NCBI GenBank assembly: GCA_027493445.1
Contig: JAOSKU010000001.1
Location: forward strand, 2,562,822 to 2,626,821
Origin: Thermoleophilia bacterium
Lineage (GTDB): Bacteria; Actinomycetota; Thermoleophilia; RBG-16-64-13
Direction: 5' to 3'
Length of the DNA: 64,000 nucleotides
The notes beneath the pieces are model-generated. The model ran no database searches and was not told where the DNA came from. It was given only the letters and a program-made list of their open reading frames with translations. Below, piece after piece: positions 21,221 through 31,235 of this stretch. The position numbers were made by a program, and so were the translations under genes. Numbering within the stretch: the stretch's first letter is position 1; each line of letters begins with the position of its first letter.

Positions 21221-21557
21221 GAAGGAGCTTCCCCTCGCGAAGAACGGTACCTGGGAGAGAGCTCCGTAGATGACTCGTCTTGTCGAACTGGCTCTCCGTC
21301 CAGACGAGGATGTCACCGGTTGTCGGAAGCCCCCACAAGGCCCGATACGCGAGACGGCCGCGCCTCATTGAATGGGGAGAAGAGTCGGGCACGATGACCA
21401 TGATGTCGTAGTCGCTGTGGGGTCCCGAATCCCCACGGGCGCGCGAACCGAAGAGGTAGATGCGGAGAGGCTGATAGACCTGGATGAGCCTGCGTACAAT
21501 CTCGGCGAGAAGCTCATCCTGCTCGAGCAGTTCTGACGGTTCTTCTGACACGCTCAT
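21210..21557 (-). CDS. MNT-type nucleotidyltransferase (antitoxin of HEPN/MNT pair)
   Basis: The small minimal nucleotidyltransferase has LRIYLFGSRARGDSGPHSDYD, fitting the GSx10DxD catalytic motif that binds metal and NTP. It precedes and overlaps the HEPN gene, the standard arrangement in which the nucleotidyltransferase neutralises the HEPN toxin. ATG at 21557 is preferred because GAAGG lies upstream at suitable distance; ATGs at 21575 and 21587 are alternatives. Confidence 0.85.
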   Translation of the reverse strand: MSVSEEPSELLEQDELLAEIVRRLIQVYQPLRIYLFGSRARGDSGPHSDYDIMVIVPDSSPHSMRRGRLAYRALWGLPTTGDILVWTESQFDKTSHLRSSLPGTVLREGKLLHAA

Positions 21558-21685
21558 CCGGCTTGGGCCTTCCATGACGTATCCCATCCCATGCGACGTT
21601 GCGACCGAGAGACGATTCCACTGAGCTTCGATCCATCATACTACGACTGCCCGGCCACCCCGGAATGGGAGCATGTTCGGGCCTC

Positions 21686-21895
21686 TCACGTCTGGCGGGC
21701 GTGGCGCGGAGGGATAATCCGCGCCCCCGTAGGGGGAATCGCGCCGATCTGCCGGAGCAAGCCGAGCGCGTCTGCGAATTCTCGCTCCCGCACCAGCTTT
21801 CCCTCCCTGAATTCGGCGAGGGTCAGCCCCGAGATCTCGACGCGCTTGCCGGTCGGCGCGACATCGAGCACGCGACTGTCGCCCGAATGCACTCC
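21686..21895 (-). pseudogene. Fragment of a SnoaL-like protein
   Basis: The frame reads VLDVAPTGKRVEISGLTLAEFREGKLVREREFADALGLLRQIGAIP, the typical last third of a SnoaL-like ester cyclase (PTGK-VE---LTL--FR-GKI-----F-D-LGLL-Q-G). No upstream half is present; it is cut off by the end of the hydrolase gene. It is a remnant left by rearrangement. Confidence 0.55.
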
Positions 21896-21900
21896 GCTAC

Positions 21901-23732
21901 TCACGGTATGCGGAACGGTCCCGCCGGCGGGTGTGCCGGCCGACCCGCGCCCTCGTACCCCTTGGGGATCACCGGCAGGAGCAGATAGGACGGCTGCTCC
22001 TCCGTGCTGAAGATGGTATGGGTCACGTGGGCCATATGGGGCAGGTGGTACCACAGCGCCTGCACCTGGTCCTGAGCCGAGATCTCCAGACGGATGCGGT
22101 GGCCTACCGCAAACACGTTGGAGCACATGCGCAGGTCGCTCTGGTAGAGGATCACCTCGCCCGGTTCGATCGGGAGGCTCCGGGTATGCGGATGGAAAGG
22201 CGCGTAGGGCTTCGACCGGCTCTCGTCGATCTCGTAGTGCGACGCCTTAAGCCAGCCCTCGGCCACGCACAGCTCCGTGCCGCCGGGGCCGACGTCCTTC
22301 ACCTTGAGGTACCAGTCGGTGTCGTTGGCCACCGGCTCGAGGGTCTCGATCTCGGAGGCCCTCCACGTCCGGGCCTTGACGCCCCGGCTCTCGATGGCGG
22401 CGTGCCAGTAGAGGGCGATAGGCCCGGTGATCTCGACCTCCTCCAGGAGGAGGTCGGTCTCGTAGACGGCCTTGGGCACGGGATCGGCGTCGAGATCCGT
22501 CTTGGCCGAACGGAACCCCTGGGTGGGATTGGCCCAGGGCTCGCTGGTGAAGATCTGGGGGACCTCCTCGGTGGACGGCGCGGCCTCGGAGAGCTTCCCG
22601 CCCTCCCGCAGGTACATCTCAGTCCACCGCGTCGCCGCCGGCGGCCACTCGTTCTCGAAGCGCCACGTGTTCTTGCCCTGGATGAAGAGCAGGAGGGGCG
22701 GCTCGTCCATCATGCCCGTGTCCAGCCCCTTGAGCCAGTGATCGTACCAGCGCAGGCAGACGTCCTGGACCTCGTGGAAGGGCCGGTCCATCCCCCCATA
22801 GTTGTCGGAGGGGACCACGAGCATCTTCTTGTCGGTCGCCGGGATCTTCTCGAAGGCGTCAAAGTCGCCCGGCATGTGCAGCACCCATCCGTTCCAGCGG
22901 GTCCCCATGAAGCTCGGGATGCTGATCTTGTCGAAGCGCTTGTAGCCAGAGATGCCGTGGTAGTAGGGGCCGTCGTGCGGATGGAGAAGCAGGTCGAAGA
23001 CCAGGGGGTTGATCTGGGGAAGCTCGCGATCATGTAGAGGTAGGGCGTGCACTGGATGTCGGGATCGTTCTTGAGGGCCTCGACCTTCTGCCGGAGCTCG
23101 TCCGGGGAGAACTTGGAAAGACTGGCGGGCGCCGATCTGCTGCGGGCAGGAGTCAACCCTCCCAGGTGGACCGGGAACAGATAGCAGAAGATCCCGCCGT
23201 GGTAGTAGAACTGGCGGTACCAGTCGGTGACACCTTCGAACGGGAAGATGGCCTTCAGGTGCGGCGGCTGCTCGCTTGCGATGATGTACTGCGACATGGC
23301 GAAGGCCGACATGCCCACCATGCCGACATTGCCGTTGCACCAGGGCTGGGCGGCGGCCCACTCGATCAGGTCGTATCCGTCCTTGGCCCAATCGAAGGTG
23401 AGGTCGCCCTCCGACTTCCCGATGCCGCGGATGTCTGGGACGATCTGGACGTACCCGCGAGGCACGAAGTACCACTGCTCTCCGCACTCGTGGCCGCCGG
23501 TCCCGCGGATGTAGTCAGAGGTCTGGTACACGGGGTTGGTGGGAAGCTTCTCGGAGTCCTTGCCGTACCAGGACCAGGAGACCAGGGCGGGGTACTTGCC
23601 CTCGGCGTCGGGGCGGTAGAGGTCGACAGAGAGGCGCACCCCGTCCCGCATCGGCACCCAGACATCCTCCTCGAGGATGACCTCGTACTGGGGTTGGGAA
23701 ACGAGCTCATGCCAGTCGGTTGTCTGATCCAT
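21901..23732 (-). CDS. CocE/NonD-family serine hydrolase (one frameshift)
   Basis: The corrected protein is about 610 residues. It has the X-Pro dipeptidyl-peptidase S15 fold: DVWVPMRDGVRLSVDLYRP, PDIRGIGKSEG, then the nucleophile elbow GMVGMSAFAMSQY. The C-terminal jelly-roll domain includes FAVGHRIRLEISAQD. The frame breaks near 23026, where one G restores IAELPQINPLVF. Such enzymes cleave esters or amides, and the substrate is unknown. It stands apart from its neighbours without operon coupling. Confidence 0.85.
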
Positions 23733-23868
23733 GGCGCCCCTCCGATCCTCGACGAATCCCTGCGATATAAGGACGGGAGAACCACGGCCTCCCAGCGCAT
23801 CGCCCGCCCCTGAAGGCTCCCCGATCCCGTACTTTCTCCAGCCTACTCGGCGGGGGGGCTACGTCAAG

Positions 23869-24120
23869 TCAGCGGTCGACAAGAGGCGGGCGATACCGCT
23901 CCTTCCTAGGCCGCTTCGGTTTCCCCACACCGTCGAAGGGAGCCACCATGGCTCCGGCAAGGAGGAGCGCCACCGGGATGGCGAATGGCCAGAGGTAGAA
24001 GTAGTACGGGGCGAACGCAAGGACGGCAACGCAGGTCCCCACCCACTCCTCGACGAGTCGCTGACGGGTCTGGCCGCATGTGGCCGCTGTCCACGCCGGT
24101 GTCTCGGCCCGCGATCTGGC
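23869..24120 (-). CDS. Possible small membrane protein or remnant
   Basis: One minus-strand frame in this roughly 430-bp gap reads VEEWVGTCVAVLAFAPYYFYLWPFAIPVALLLAGAMVAPFDG followed by a basic tail and a stop at 23869. Two adjacent hydrophobic segments suggest a hairpin membrane protein. No convincing start or ribosome-binding site was found, and the upstream part is not obviously coding. It could be a fragment. Confidence 0.25.
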   Translation of the reverse strand, partial: ARSRAETPAWTAATCGQTRQRLVEEWVGTCVAVLAFAPYYFYLWPFAIPVALLLAGAMVAPFDGVGKPKRPRKERYRPPLVDR

Positions 24121-24160
24121 GGAGGATGTCGTCCGGACTTGGGGCCCACTCGCACTCGCC

Positions 24161-25495
24161 CTACGCCAAGCCCAACAACCACCGCCACGCGGGTAGGATC
24201 CGGATCTCGCCCGCAGACATAGGCTCCCGCCCCTCCTCGTGGAGAGTCACGATGGTCGCCCCGGGACGACCCAGCTCCTCCATGGCCTCCCCCAGCGCCC
24301 GGCACTCCCGCGCCCTAGTGGCTGGAGCCGAGATATCAGCACACACCTGAACGAGCTCCGTCACCCTCGATTCAGCCACGTCGCCTACCACGAAGTCCAC
24401 CTCGTGGCCGCCGGAAGTGACGTAATACGAGATGGCGCCCTCACGGGTCCGGCCAAAGCGCCGGCGCAACTCGAGGTAGACGGCTGTCTCCAGACGCGCG
24501 CCGAGGTCGGCGGTCGCGGCATGTGAGGTCGCGAAGGCCAGACCCGGATCTACCGCGTACATCTTCCGTGGATTGACTTGGCGGGCCCGCAGCGAACGGC
24601 GGAAGGCCTGTATCCCGAACACCAGGAACGCGTCGGTGAGATGGTCAAGGAGCGCATGCAACGTGTCCTTGCCCACCTCGACGCCGCGGGACCTCAGGTC
24701 GTTGTAGGTCTTATTCACCGAGAACCTACTCCCGTGGGCCAGGAGGACCGCCCGGGTGAAAGCGCGCGCGGCATGCACGTTCGATATGGAGTGGCGTTCG
24801 ATCACATCGCGGAGCAGCACGAGTTCCACGTAATCCTGGAGCACCTGAACGCGAACCCGCGCATCCATGTTCTGCACCTCGGGGAATCCTCCCACCTCGA
24901 GATACCGCAGCAGCCGAGCCTCCAACTCGGAGCGGACCCGCGCGCCGGGCGGTTCAGCGGGCGGCTCGATTCCCCCATGACGCAGGGACTCCCCGAAGCT
25001 GAACGGCAGCACCTCGACGGCGAAGCCCCGCCCTCGGAACTCGGTCGCGACCTCAGTGGACAGCATCTTCGCCGAGGACCCGGAGAGATAGAGCCTGGCG
25101 TCCTCGGTGTCGAGCACCCGCCGGGCGAACCGGGCCCACCCCTCGACCACCTGAATCTCATCGAGGAAGATGAAGGCGCCGACCGCCCGTGCCGAAGGTT
25201 CGAGGCGATAGAAAGCCTCGAGCGCGCGGTCAAGGATATCCGGGGGCATCGGCTGCAGCCGGTCGTCCTCGAAGTTCAGATAGAGGATCCGCCCGGCCGA
25301 GACCCCCGAGTCCAGCAGGCGGCGCATCTCCTGGTAGAGAGCGAACGTCTTGCCCGAGCGGCGCATGCCGATCACCACAAGGGCCTTTCCGGGCAGGTGC
25401 GGCAGCTCGACATCGCGCGACGTCAATGGGGGAAGCGCACGCTCCCGGCTGTCACGGATGAGACGCTCGATGACATCTGAGAATTCATCCTTCAT
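24161..25495 (-). CDS. AAA_14 ATPase with DUF4143
   Basis: The 444-residue protein has Walker A VIGMRRSGKTFALYQ near residue 42, then YLNFEDDR, Walker B FIFLDEIQVVEGW, and sensor LYLSGSSAKMLS. The C-terminal half is DUF4143 with KMYAVDPGLAFA, LETAVYLELRRR and YYVTSGGHEVDFVV, a restriction-nuclease-like fold. This family is widespread and often linked to mobile or defence loci, with no agreed function. It is monocistronic here. Confidence 0.9.
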   Translation of the reverse strand: MKDEFSDVIERLIRDSRERALPPLTSRDVELPHLPGKALVVIGMRRSGKTFALYQEMRRLLDSGVSAGRILYLNFEDDRLQPMPPDILDRALEAFYRLEPSARAVGAFIFLDEIQVVEGWARFARRVLDTEDARLYLSGSSAKMLSTEVATEFRGRGFAVEVLPFSFGESLRHGGIEPPAEPPGARVRSELEARLLRYLEVGGFPEVQNMDARVRVQVLQDYVELVLLRDVIERHSISNVHAARAFTRAVLLAHGSRFSVNKTYNDLRSRGVEVGKDTLHALLDHLTDAFLVFGIQAFRRSLRARQVNPRKMYAVDPGLAFATSHAATADLGARLETAVYLELRRRFGRTREGAISYYVTSGGHEVDFVVGDVAESRVTELVQVCADISAPATRARECRALGEAMEELGRPGATIVTLHEEGREPMSAGEIRILPAWRWLLGLA

Positions 25496-25573
25496 AGGCG
25501 GACATGATACGCCAATTCTGTCCTTATGCCAAGGACATATTCGTCGACGCCCTGGGCGGGTGCTCTGCGCTTG

Positions 25574-25831
25574 TCAATCCCCGGTCATGAGAACGCATCG
25601 CGCGAGGCGGTGTTGATCCTCGCGCGCAAGATATGGGTAGGCGTCCAAGACCTCATCGATGGTCCGACCTGCGGCGACCAAACCGACAACGATTCCCACC
25701 GTGACCCGAGTCCCCTTGATGCAGGGCTTACCGCCCATGACTTTGGGATCCAGGGTTATCCCGTCGCAAGGTAGCGCCCATGCGCAACAGGCAGGCGGTG
25801 CCCACACCGCGAACCGGGAAGGCGTGCTCAA
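25574..25831 (-). CDS. DUF433 antitoxin-like protein
   Basis: ITLDPKVMGGKPCIKGTRVTVGIVVGLVAAGRTIDEVLDAYPYL is the full DUF433 winged-helix signature (VapB45-like antitoxins). The N-terminal 20 residues before GITLDP are not conserved, so the start is uncertain. The usual partner, a DUF5615 PIN-like toxin just downstream, is absent, making this an orphan antitoxin. Confidence 0.75.
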   Translation of the reverse strand: MSTPSRFAVWAPPACCAWALPCDGITLDPKVMGGKPCIKGTRVTVGIVVGLVAAGRTIDEVLDAYPYLAREDQHRLARCVLMTGD

Positions 25832-25890
25832 TGCCCGGGTGGCTACGCACGAGATACGCGAGACGGGTCAGTTGGGTTGGGCGGCGGCAC

Positions 25891-28348
25891 CTACCCGACC
25901 TCCCGCCCCTCCTTCCGCATAATCGCCTGGAGCACCTCTTCCGACTTCATGGGCAGCTTCCGCAGCCGGATGCACACCGCGTCATAGACGGCGTTGGCGA
26001 TGGCCGGGGCAGCCGGCACCAGGCCGGGCTCGCCGATACCTTTCGCTCCGTAGGGGCCGGCGGCGTCGGGGTCCTCCACGATGATGGGCTCCACCGGCAG
26101 TGAGTCGAGGGCGGTCAGCATCTTGTAGTCCCGGAAGTTGGGATTGAGGAGCCTTCCTTGGTCGTAGATCATCTCCTCGGCGAGAGCATAGCCCACCCCC
26201 TGCAGAGCCGCCCCGTAGATCTGGCCCTTCACCAGCAGGGGGTTCAAGGCCCGGCCCACCTCGTGGGCGGCGATGTAGCGCAGGATCTCGATCTGGCCGG
26301 TCTGGGTATCGACCTCCACCTCCACCCCGTGGCAGCCCCAGGTGTAGGTCATGGAGTAGTTGCCCTTGAAGTCGCCGGCCATGAGGTCGGTATCGGGCTC
26401 GTAGAAGTGGGCGGCCATGAACATGGTGTTGCCGGCTGAGGCGAAGTGGGCCCGACGCAGCACCTTGTCGAGCTTGGTGCTCTTCTCGGGGTCGTCGGCG
26501 CAGACCACCATCCCGCCGGAGAGGTCGAGGCTCTCGCGGGGGGCCTGCAGGATGTCGGCGGCCGCGGTGAGGATCTGCTCGCGCACCTGCTGAGCCGCGC
26601 CCAGGGCGGAGTTACCGGCAATGAAAGTGGAGCGCGAGGCGTGCACGCCCACGTCCCAGGGGCAGACGTCGGTGTCGCCCATGACGATGTTGATGCGTCC
26701 GGTGTCCACCCCCAGGGTCTCGGCCACGATCTGGCGCAGGATGGTGTCCAGGCCCTGGCCGATGTCCATGGAGCCGGTGTAGACGTCGACCTGGCCGAAG
26801 TCGTCGACCTTGATCAGGGTGCCGCAGCCGTCGGACTTGTAGATCTTGGCTCCGCCGCCCACGTGCAGCAGGCAGGCTATGCCCATCCCGCGGGCCTTGC
26901 GGGGGATGCCCGGGAGCAGCGCCCCGTCGTGGCCCGCGCGCGCGGTGTCGGTCGCCTCGCCGTCGGCCCTGGCGGAGCCGCCACCACCCGAGACGAGGCC
27001 GTCGGAACCCTCCGCGGCGGCCTTCGCCGCCCGGTGCTCGTACCAGTCGAGCCTCTCGGCCACGGCCTCCAGGCAGGGGATGTGGCCGCAGGTGGTCACC
27101 TTGAAGCCTTGGGGGTCTCGGTGCCTGGGTGGTTGGCGTTCAGGAGGCGGAACTCGTAGGGGTCGATGCCGGCCTTCTCGGCCAGCTCGTCCATGCTGCA
27201 CTCGACGGCAAAGGTCACCTGAGGGGTACCGTAGCCGCGCATGGCCTGTGAATAAGTGTTGTTGGTGTAAACACAGGTGGCCCTGAACAGAACGTTCGGC
27301 ACCTCGTAAAGCCCGGAGGCGGGCATCATCATCACCGTGGGGGTGGTGGCGCCCCAGGAGGTGTAGGCTCCGTTGTCCAGGAGCAGGGAGATGTCGCGGA
27401 AGGTGAGCCTGCCCTGGGCGTCGCAGCCCTGGCGGATCTTGGCCTTGACCGGCTGGCGGGGGGAGGTGGCGAAGAACTCCTCCTCCCGGTCGAAGAGCAT
27501 CTTGACCGGCCGCCGCGTGCGGTGGGCCAGCAGGATGGCGATGTACTCGAAGGCGTAGGTGTCGAGCTTCGAGCCGAAGCCGCCGCCGATGGTGGTGTTG
27601 ACCACCCGCACCCGCCCCTTGACGCCCATGGCCTTGAGGGCCTCCCGGAAGTCGGCCTTGGCCAGGCTGGGGATCTGGGTGATGGAGTAGATGGTGAGGT
27701 TGTCCTTGGTGTCGAAGGTGGCCACGCAGCCGGCCGTACCCATGCAGCAGTGGGTCACCCAACCGGTCTCGTACTCGCCCTCCACCACATAGGCCGAGGC
27801 CGCCTCCCCCGCCTCGATGTCGCCGGCCGCGAGCTTCCAGGGCAGGCGCAGGCGGTTGTCTTTGAGGGGCTCGCCCTTGGGGTTGGTCTCGTGGATGAGG
27901 GGTGCCCCCTCGGCCAGGGCTTCCTCGGGGTCGAAGACGGCGGGCAGGTCCTCGTACTCCACTTTGATGAGCCGGAGCGCCTCCTCGGCGATCTCGGGGG
28001 AGGTGGCCGCCACCGCCGCGATCTCGTCCCGGTAGGAGCGGACCCGATCCTTTTGAGGGCCATGTTGTCCTTGAGGAAGCCGAAGCGGACCTCGGGGGTG
28101 TTGTGGGCGGTGATGACCGCTTTGATCCCGGGGAGCTTCTCGGCCTGGGAGGTGTCGAGCGACACGATGCGGGCGTGCGGCCGGGTGGAGTAAAGGATGC
28201 GGGCGTAGAGCATGCCCGGCAGCTCCAAGTCGTGGATGTACTGGGCCCGGCCGACGACCTTCTCACCCGCGTCGGCCTTGGGGATGGGCTTGCCGATGAC
28301 GGCCAGCTCCTTCTGGGCACGCTCCTGCTCGGTCAGGACGGGAGTCAT
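25891..28348 (-). CDS. Molybdenum hydroxylase, large molybdopterin subunit (two frameshifts)
   Basis: The xanthine-dehydrogenase-family large subunit is about 819 residues after correcting an A run near 28053 and a G run near 27112. Visible features are GRAQYIHDLELPGMLYAR, NTTIGGGFGSK (MCD-binding loop), AMRGYGTPQ, and the C-terminal KGIGEPGLVP whose Glu is the catalytic base of the family. The start overlaps the [2Fe-2S] subunit by 4 bp. With the FeS and FAD subunits it forms a complete enzyme. By context it probably hydroxylates the indole C2 of indoleacetate or its CoA ester; nicotinate or hydroxybenzoyl-CoA type substrates cannot be excluded. Confidence 0.85.
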
Positions 28349-28869
28349 GCCGGCACCTCCTCGGTCTCGGAAGAGGCTCGAGCGCCGGCGGCGGGTGTGG
28401 CGGCCAGATCGGCCGCCGCCGCCTGCACGGCTTCGATGATCTGGTTGTAACCGGTGCAGCGGCAGAGGTTGCCGGCCAGGGCGGACTTGATCTGGTGCTC
28501 GGTGGGATCGGGGATCCGGTCGAGTAAGGCCTTGGCCGACAGGAGCATCCCTGGGGTGCAGAAGCCGCACTGCACGGCGCCCTTGTCGATGAACTGCTGC
28601 TGCAGCGGGTGGAGGGTGCCGTCGGGAGCGGCCAGACCCTCGACCGTCACCACCTCGGCGCCCTCGGCTGCCACGGCCGGGAAGATGCAGGAGTTGACCG
28701 CAGCACCGTCCAAGATGACCGTGCAGGCGCCGCACTCGCCGGCGCCGCAGCCTTCCTTGGTGCCCTGCAGGCCCAGTCCCTCGCGCAGCAGGCGCAGCAG
28801 GTTCCAATCGGACTCCACCCGGGCCGTGACCGCATCACCGTTCACCACCAAGCGGACAACTTGATCCAT
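28345..28869 (-). CDS. Molybdenum hydroxylase, [2Fe-2S] subunit
   Basis: About 174 residues from MDQVVRLVVNG. The plant-type ferredoxin cluster ligands are in GCGAGECGACTVIL with a following Cys (NSCIF), and the second cluster in QCGFCTPGM and NLCRCTGYNQI. This is the small subunit of CoxS/HcrC type. The C-terminus has an extra Ala-rich tail of about 25 residues. It couples translationally to the large subunit, and the FAD subunit stop is 5 bp upstream of its start. It carries electrons from molybdenum to FAD. Confidence 0.93.
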   Translation of the reverse strand: MDQVVRLVVNGDAVTARVESDWNLLRLLREGLGLQGTKEGCGAGECGACTVILDGAAVNSCIFPAVAAEGAEVVTVEGLAAPDGTLHPLQQQFIDKGAVQCGFCTPGMLLSAKALLDRIPDPTEHQIKSALAGNLCRCTGYNQIIEAVQAAAADLAATPAAGARASSETEEVPA

Positions 28870-28874
28870 CACGC

Positions 28875-29879
28875 TCACCTCGTCTCCACGGCCGCGAAGG
28901 CGCCGGATTGCTCGATCACACGGGGCACCAGCACGCGGATCATCTCCCGCCGGTACCAGGCCTTGCCCCGCCAGCTGTCCCGCACGCGGCTCTCCTCGGC
29001 GGCGATCTCGGCCGCCCGGGCCACGTTCTCGCGGGTGAGAGGCTTGCCCTCCAGGAAGAGCTCGCCACCTGCCGAACAGGTGGGCGTGGGCGCGCACACC
29101 CCCAGCGAGATGCGGGCCCGCCGCACGGTCAGGCCGTCCTCAGCCAGAGTGACGCGCGCCCCCACCGACATCATGGCCAGCTCCACGCCCTTGCGCCGGG
29201 TGTGCTTGAGGTAGCCGGAGTAGGTGCGCGGCCCGGGGTCGGCCACCCGGATCTGGGTGAGCACCTCGGCCGGGCCGCGCCGGGTCTGTCCGGGGCCGAT
29301 GAAGAACTCACCCAGGGGCAGCTCGCGCTCGCCGTCGGGCCCCTGCAGGACCACGGTGGCGTCGTACAGCATGAGAGCGGTGGCCGAGTCGGCGCAGGGG
29401 GCGGCGTTGCAGATATTGCCGCCCAGGGTGCCCACGTTGCGCACCTGCCGGGAGCCGAGGGAAGCGCAGGCCTGCTGCAGGGCGGGGAAGTGCTCGGCCA
29501 CCCAGAGGGAGTCCTCGATATCGGCATGGGGAGTGGCCGCTCCGATCGTCAGGGCGCCGCCCGAGGGCGAGGCTCCGGCCGCGATCGAGGCCGCCCCGCC
29601 ACCTGCGGCGCCGCCCGGGAGTGTGGTGCCGGTCGCCGCGCCCGGTGTGCGCGCGCCGTCACCCGGGCCGCCGTTCCCGTCGCCTCCCGCGTGTCGCAAG
29701 GACCGCATGCTCGGCAGGGCCCGCAGGGAGACCAGTGCCTTCGGGGCCAGCTTCCCCGAGCGGATGTTGACCCAGAGGTCGGTCGCTCCCGCCACCACGG
29801 CGGCCTCCTCGCCCCACGAGGCCAGTAGATCTACCGCCTCGGGCAAGGTCTGGGGGGTCAAGAACTCGAAGCTCGCCAT
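28875..29879 (-). CDS. Molybdenum hydroxylase, FAD-binding subunit
   Basis: A CoxM-type FAD subunit of about 334 residues from MASFEFLTPQTLPEAVDLL. FAD-binding motifs are VVAGATDLW and GTLGGNICNAAPCADSAT, and the C-terminal CO-dehydrogenase flavoprotein domain follows. A stretch of about 45 Gly/Ala/Pro/Thr residues (from HAGGDGNGGPG to ASPSGG) is inserted between the first FAD motif and ALTIGAATPHADIE, which is unusual for the family. It lies 1 bp after the ligase stop. It passes electrons to an unidentified acceptor. Confidence 0.92.
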   Translation of the reverse strand: MASFEFLTPQTLPEAVDLLASWGEEAAVVAGATDLWVNIRSGKLAPKALVSLRALPSMRSLRHAGGDGNGGPGDGARTPGAATGTTLPGGAAGGGAASIAAGASPSGGALTIGAATPHADIEDSLWVAEHFPALQQACASLGSRQVRNVGTLGGNICNAAPCADSATALMLYDATVVLQGPDGERELPLGEFFIGPGQTRRGPAEVLTQIRVADPGPRTYSGYLKHTRRKGVELAMMSVGARVTLAEDGLTVRRARISLGVCAPTPTCSAGGELFLEGKPLTRENVARAAEIAAEESRVRDSWRGKAWYRREMIRVLVPRVIEQSGAFAAVETR

Positions 29880-29880
29880 G

Positions 29881-31167
29881 TCAGCCCTCACGTTGGTCGT
29901 ACACACGTTTCGACTTACGCTCCGAGCGCGGCAGGCTGGCGTAGTCCACCAGCTGCACCTCGGGCGTCACCATGATGTCCTTCTGGATGCGATCGCGGAT
30001 GCCCGCCGCCAGCGCCCCATCGGCCGCCGGATCGGCCTCCGGGTCGCGCTCCACCAGCACCTTCATCTGGTCCTTGCCGCCCTCCCGGGTGAGCACCACG
30101 TTGTACTCGCACGACACGCCGCTCGTGCGCGAAAGGACATCGGCGATCTGGCCCGGGTAGATGTTGACCGCCCGGAAGATGAACATGTCGTCAGAGCGTC
30201 CCATGAGCCTATCGTGCCGCGGGAGCGGTGAACCGCATGCGCAGCGGCCCGGGATGAGCCGGGTGAGGTCTCGGGTGCGGTAGCGCACCAGGGGCGCCCC
30301 CTCCTTGCGCAGGGTGGTGACCACCATCTCGCCCATTTCGCCCTCGGGCACCGGCTGCAGGGTGTCGGGGTCGAGGATCTCGAGCAGGTAATAGTCGGCC
30401 CAGTAGTGGATGCCGTCGTGCTCGCGGCAGTCGATGCCGGCCCCGGGCCCGTAGAGCTCGGTCATGCCGGTGATGTCGTAGATGTGCTCGGCGCCGGTCA
30501 GGTCCAGGATGCGCTCACGCATGGCCTGGCTGCACACCTCGGAGCCCAGGATGATGCTGCGCAGCTTCACCTGGTCGTTCAGGCCGCGCTTGCCCAGTTC
30601 CTCGGCCATGAGCAGGGCCATGCTGGCCGTGCAGCAGAGCACGGTGACCTCCAGATCGATCAGCAGCTCGCACTGCAGGTCGAGGTTCCCCGGTCCGATG
30701 GGCACCGCCATGGCCCCCACCGCCTCGCAGCCCGCCTGGAAGCCCACCCCGGCCGTCCACAGGCCGTAGCCCACGGCGATCTGCACCCGGTCGGCCGGGC
30801 CCACCCCGGCCATCTCGTAGCAGCGGGCGAAGATGTCCCGCCAGTCGTCGACGTCCTTCTGCGTGTAGCCGAGGATCTTGCGCTTGCCCGTGGTCCCCGA
30901 GGAGGCGTGGATGCGCACCAGCCGTTCGAAGGGCACGCTGCGGAGGGGGAAGGGGTAGCCGGAGGCCAGGTCGGCCGCCGTGGTGAAGGGCAGGCGGCGC
31001 AGATCGTCGAGGCCCTGGATGTCATCGGGGGACACGCCGGCCTCATCGAAGCGGGCCCGGTAGAAGTCGGAGCCTCGGTAGGCGTGGGCCACGGTCCACT
31101 GAAGGCCCTCCAGCTGGAGTGCCCGCAGCTCCTTCTCGGAGGTGAACGCCGGCATGAAGGTCCTCAT
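29881..31167 (-). CDS. Phenylacetate-CoA-ligase-like aryl-CoA ligase
   Basis: The 428-residue PaaK-family ligase has the AMP-binding P-loop SSGTTGKRKILGYT near residue 90, GMTELYGPG, the adenylation core YRTRDLTRLI, and the C-terminal FRAVNIYPGQI and ERKSKRVYDQ with the catalytic Lys region. The family activates phenylacetate or indoleacetate with ATP and CoA. In this setting (molybdenum hydroxylase, hydantoinase-like subunits, B12 mutase, benzylmalonyl-CoA-dehydrogenase-like enzyme) indoleacetate is the better guess, as for IaaB of anaerobic auxin degraders. Phenylacetate remains possible. Confidence 0.88.
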   Translation of the reverse strand: MRTFMPAFTSEKELRALQLEGLQWTVAHAYRGSDFYRARFDEAGVSPDDIQGLDDLRRLPFTTAADLASGYPFPLRSVPFERLVRIHASSGTTGKRKILGYTQKDVDDWRDIFARCYEMAGVGPADRVQIAVGYGLWTAGVGFQAGCEAVGAMAVPIGPGNLDLQCELLIDLEVTVLCCTASMALLMAEELGKRGLNDQVKLRSIILGSEVCSQAMRERILDLTGAEHIYDITGMTELYGPGAGIDCREHDGIHYWADYYLLEILDPDTLQPVPEGEMGEMVVTTLRKEGAPLVRYRTRDLTRLIPGRCACGSPLPRHDRLMGRSDDMFIFRAVNIYPGQIADVLSRTSGVSCEYNVVLTREGGKDQMKVLVERDPEADPAADGALAAGIRDRIQKDIMVTPEVQLVDYASLPRSERKSKRVYDQREG

Positions 31168-31235
31168 GTTGTCTTCCCCCGTTGTAGGCCTGACGGCCGC
31201 GCGTCCTCATGGCTCTTCGGCAACGTTCGTGCTCC

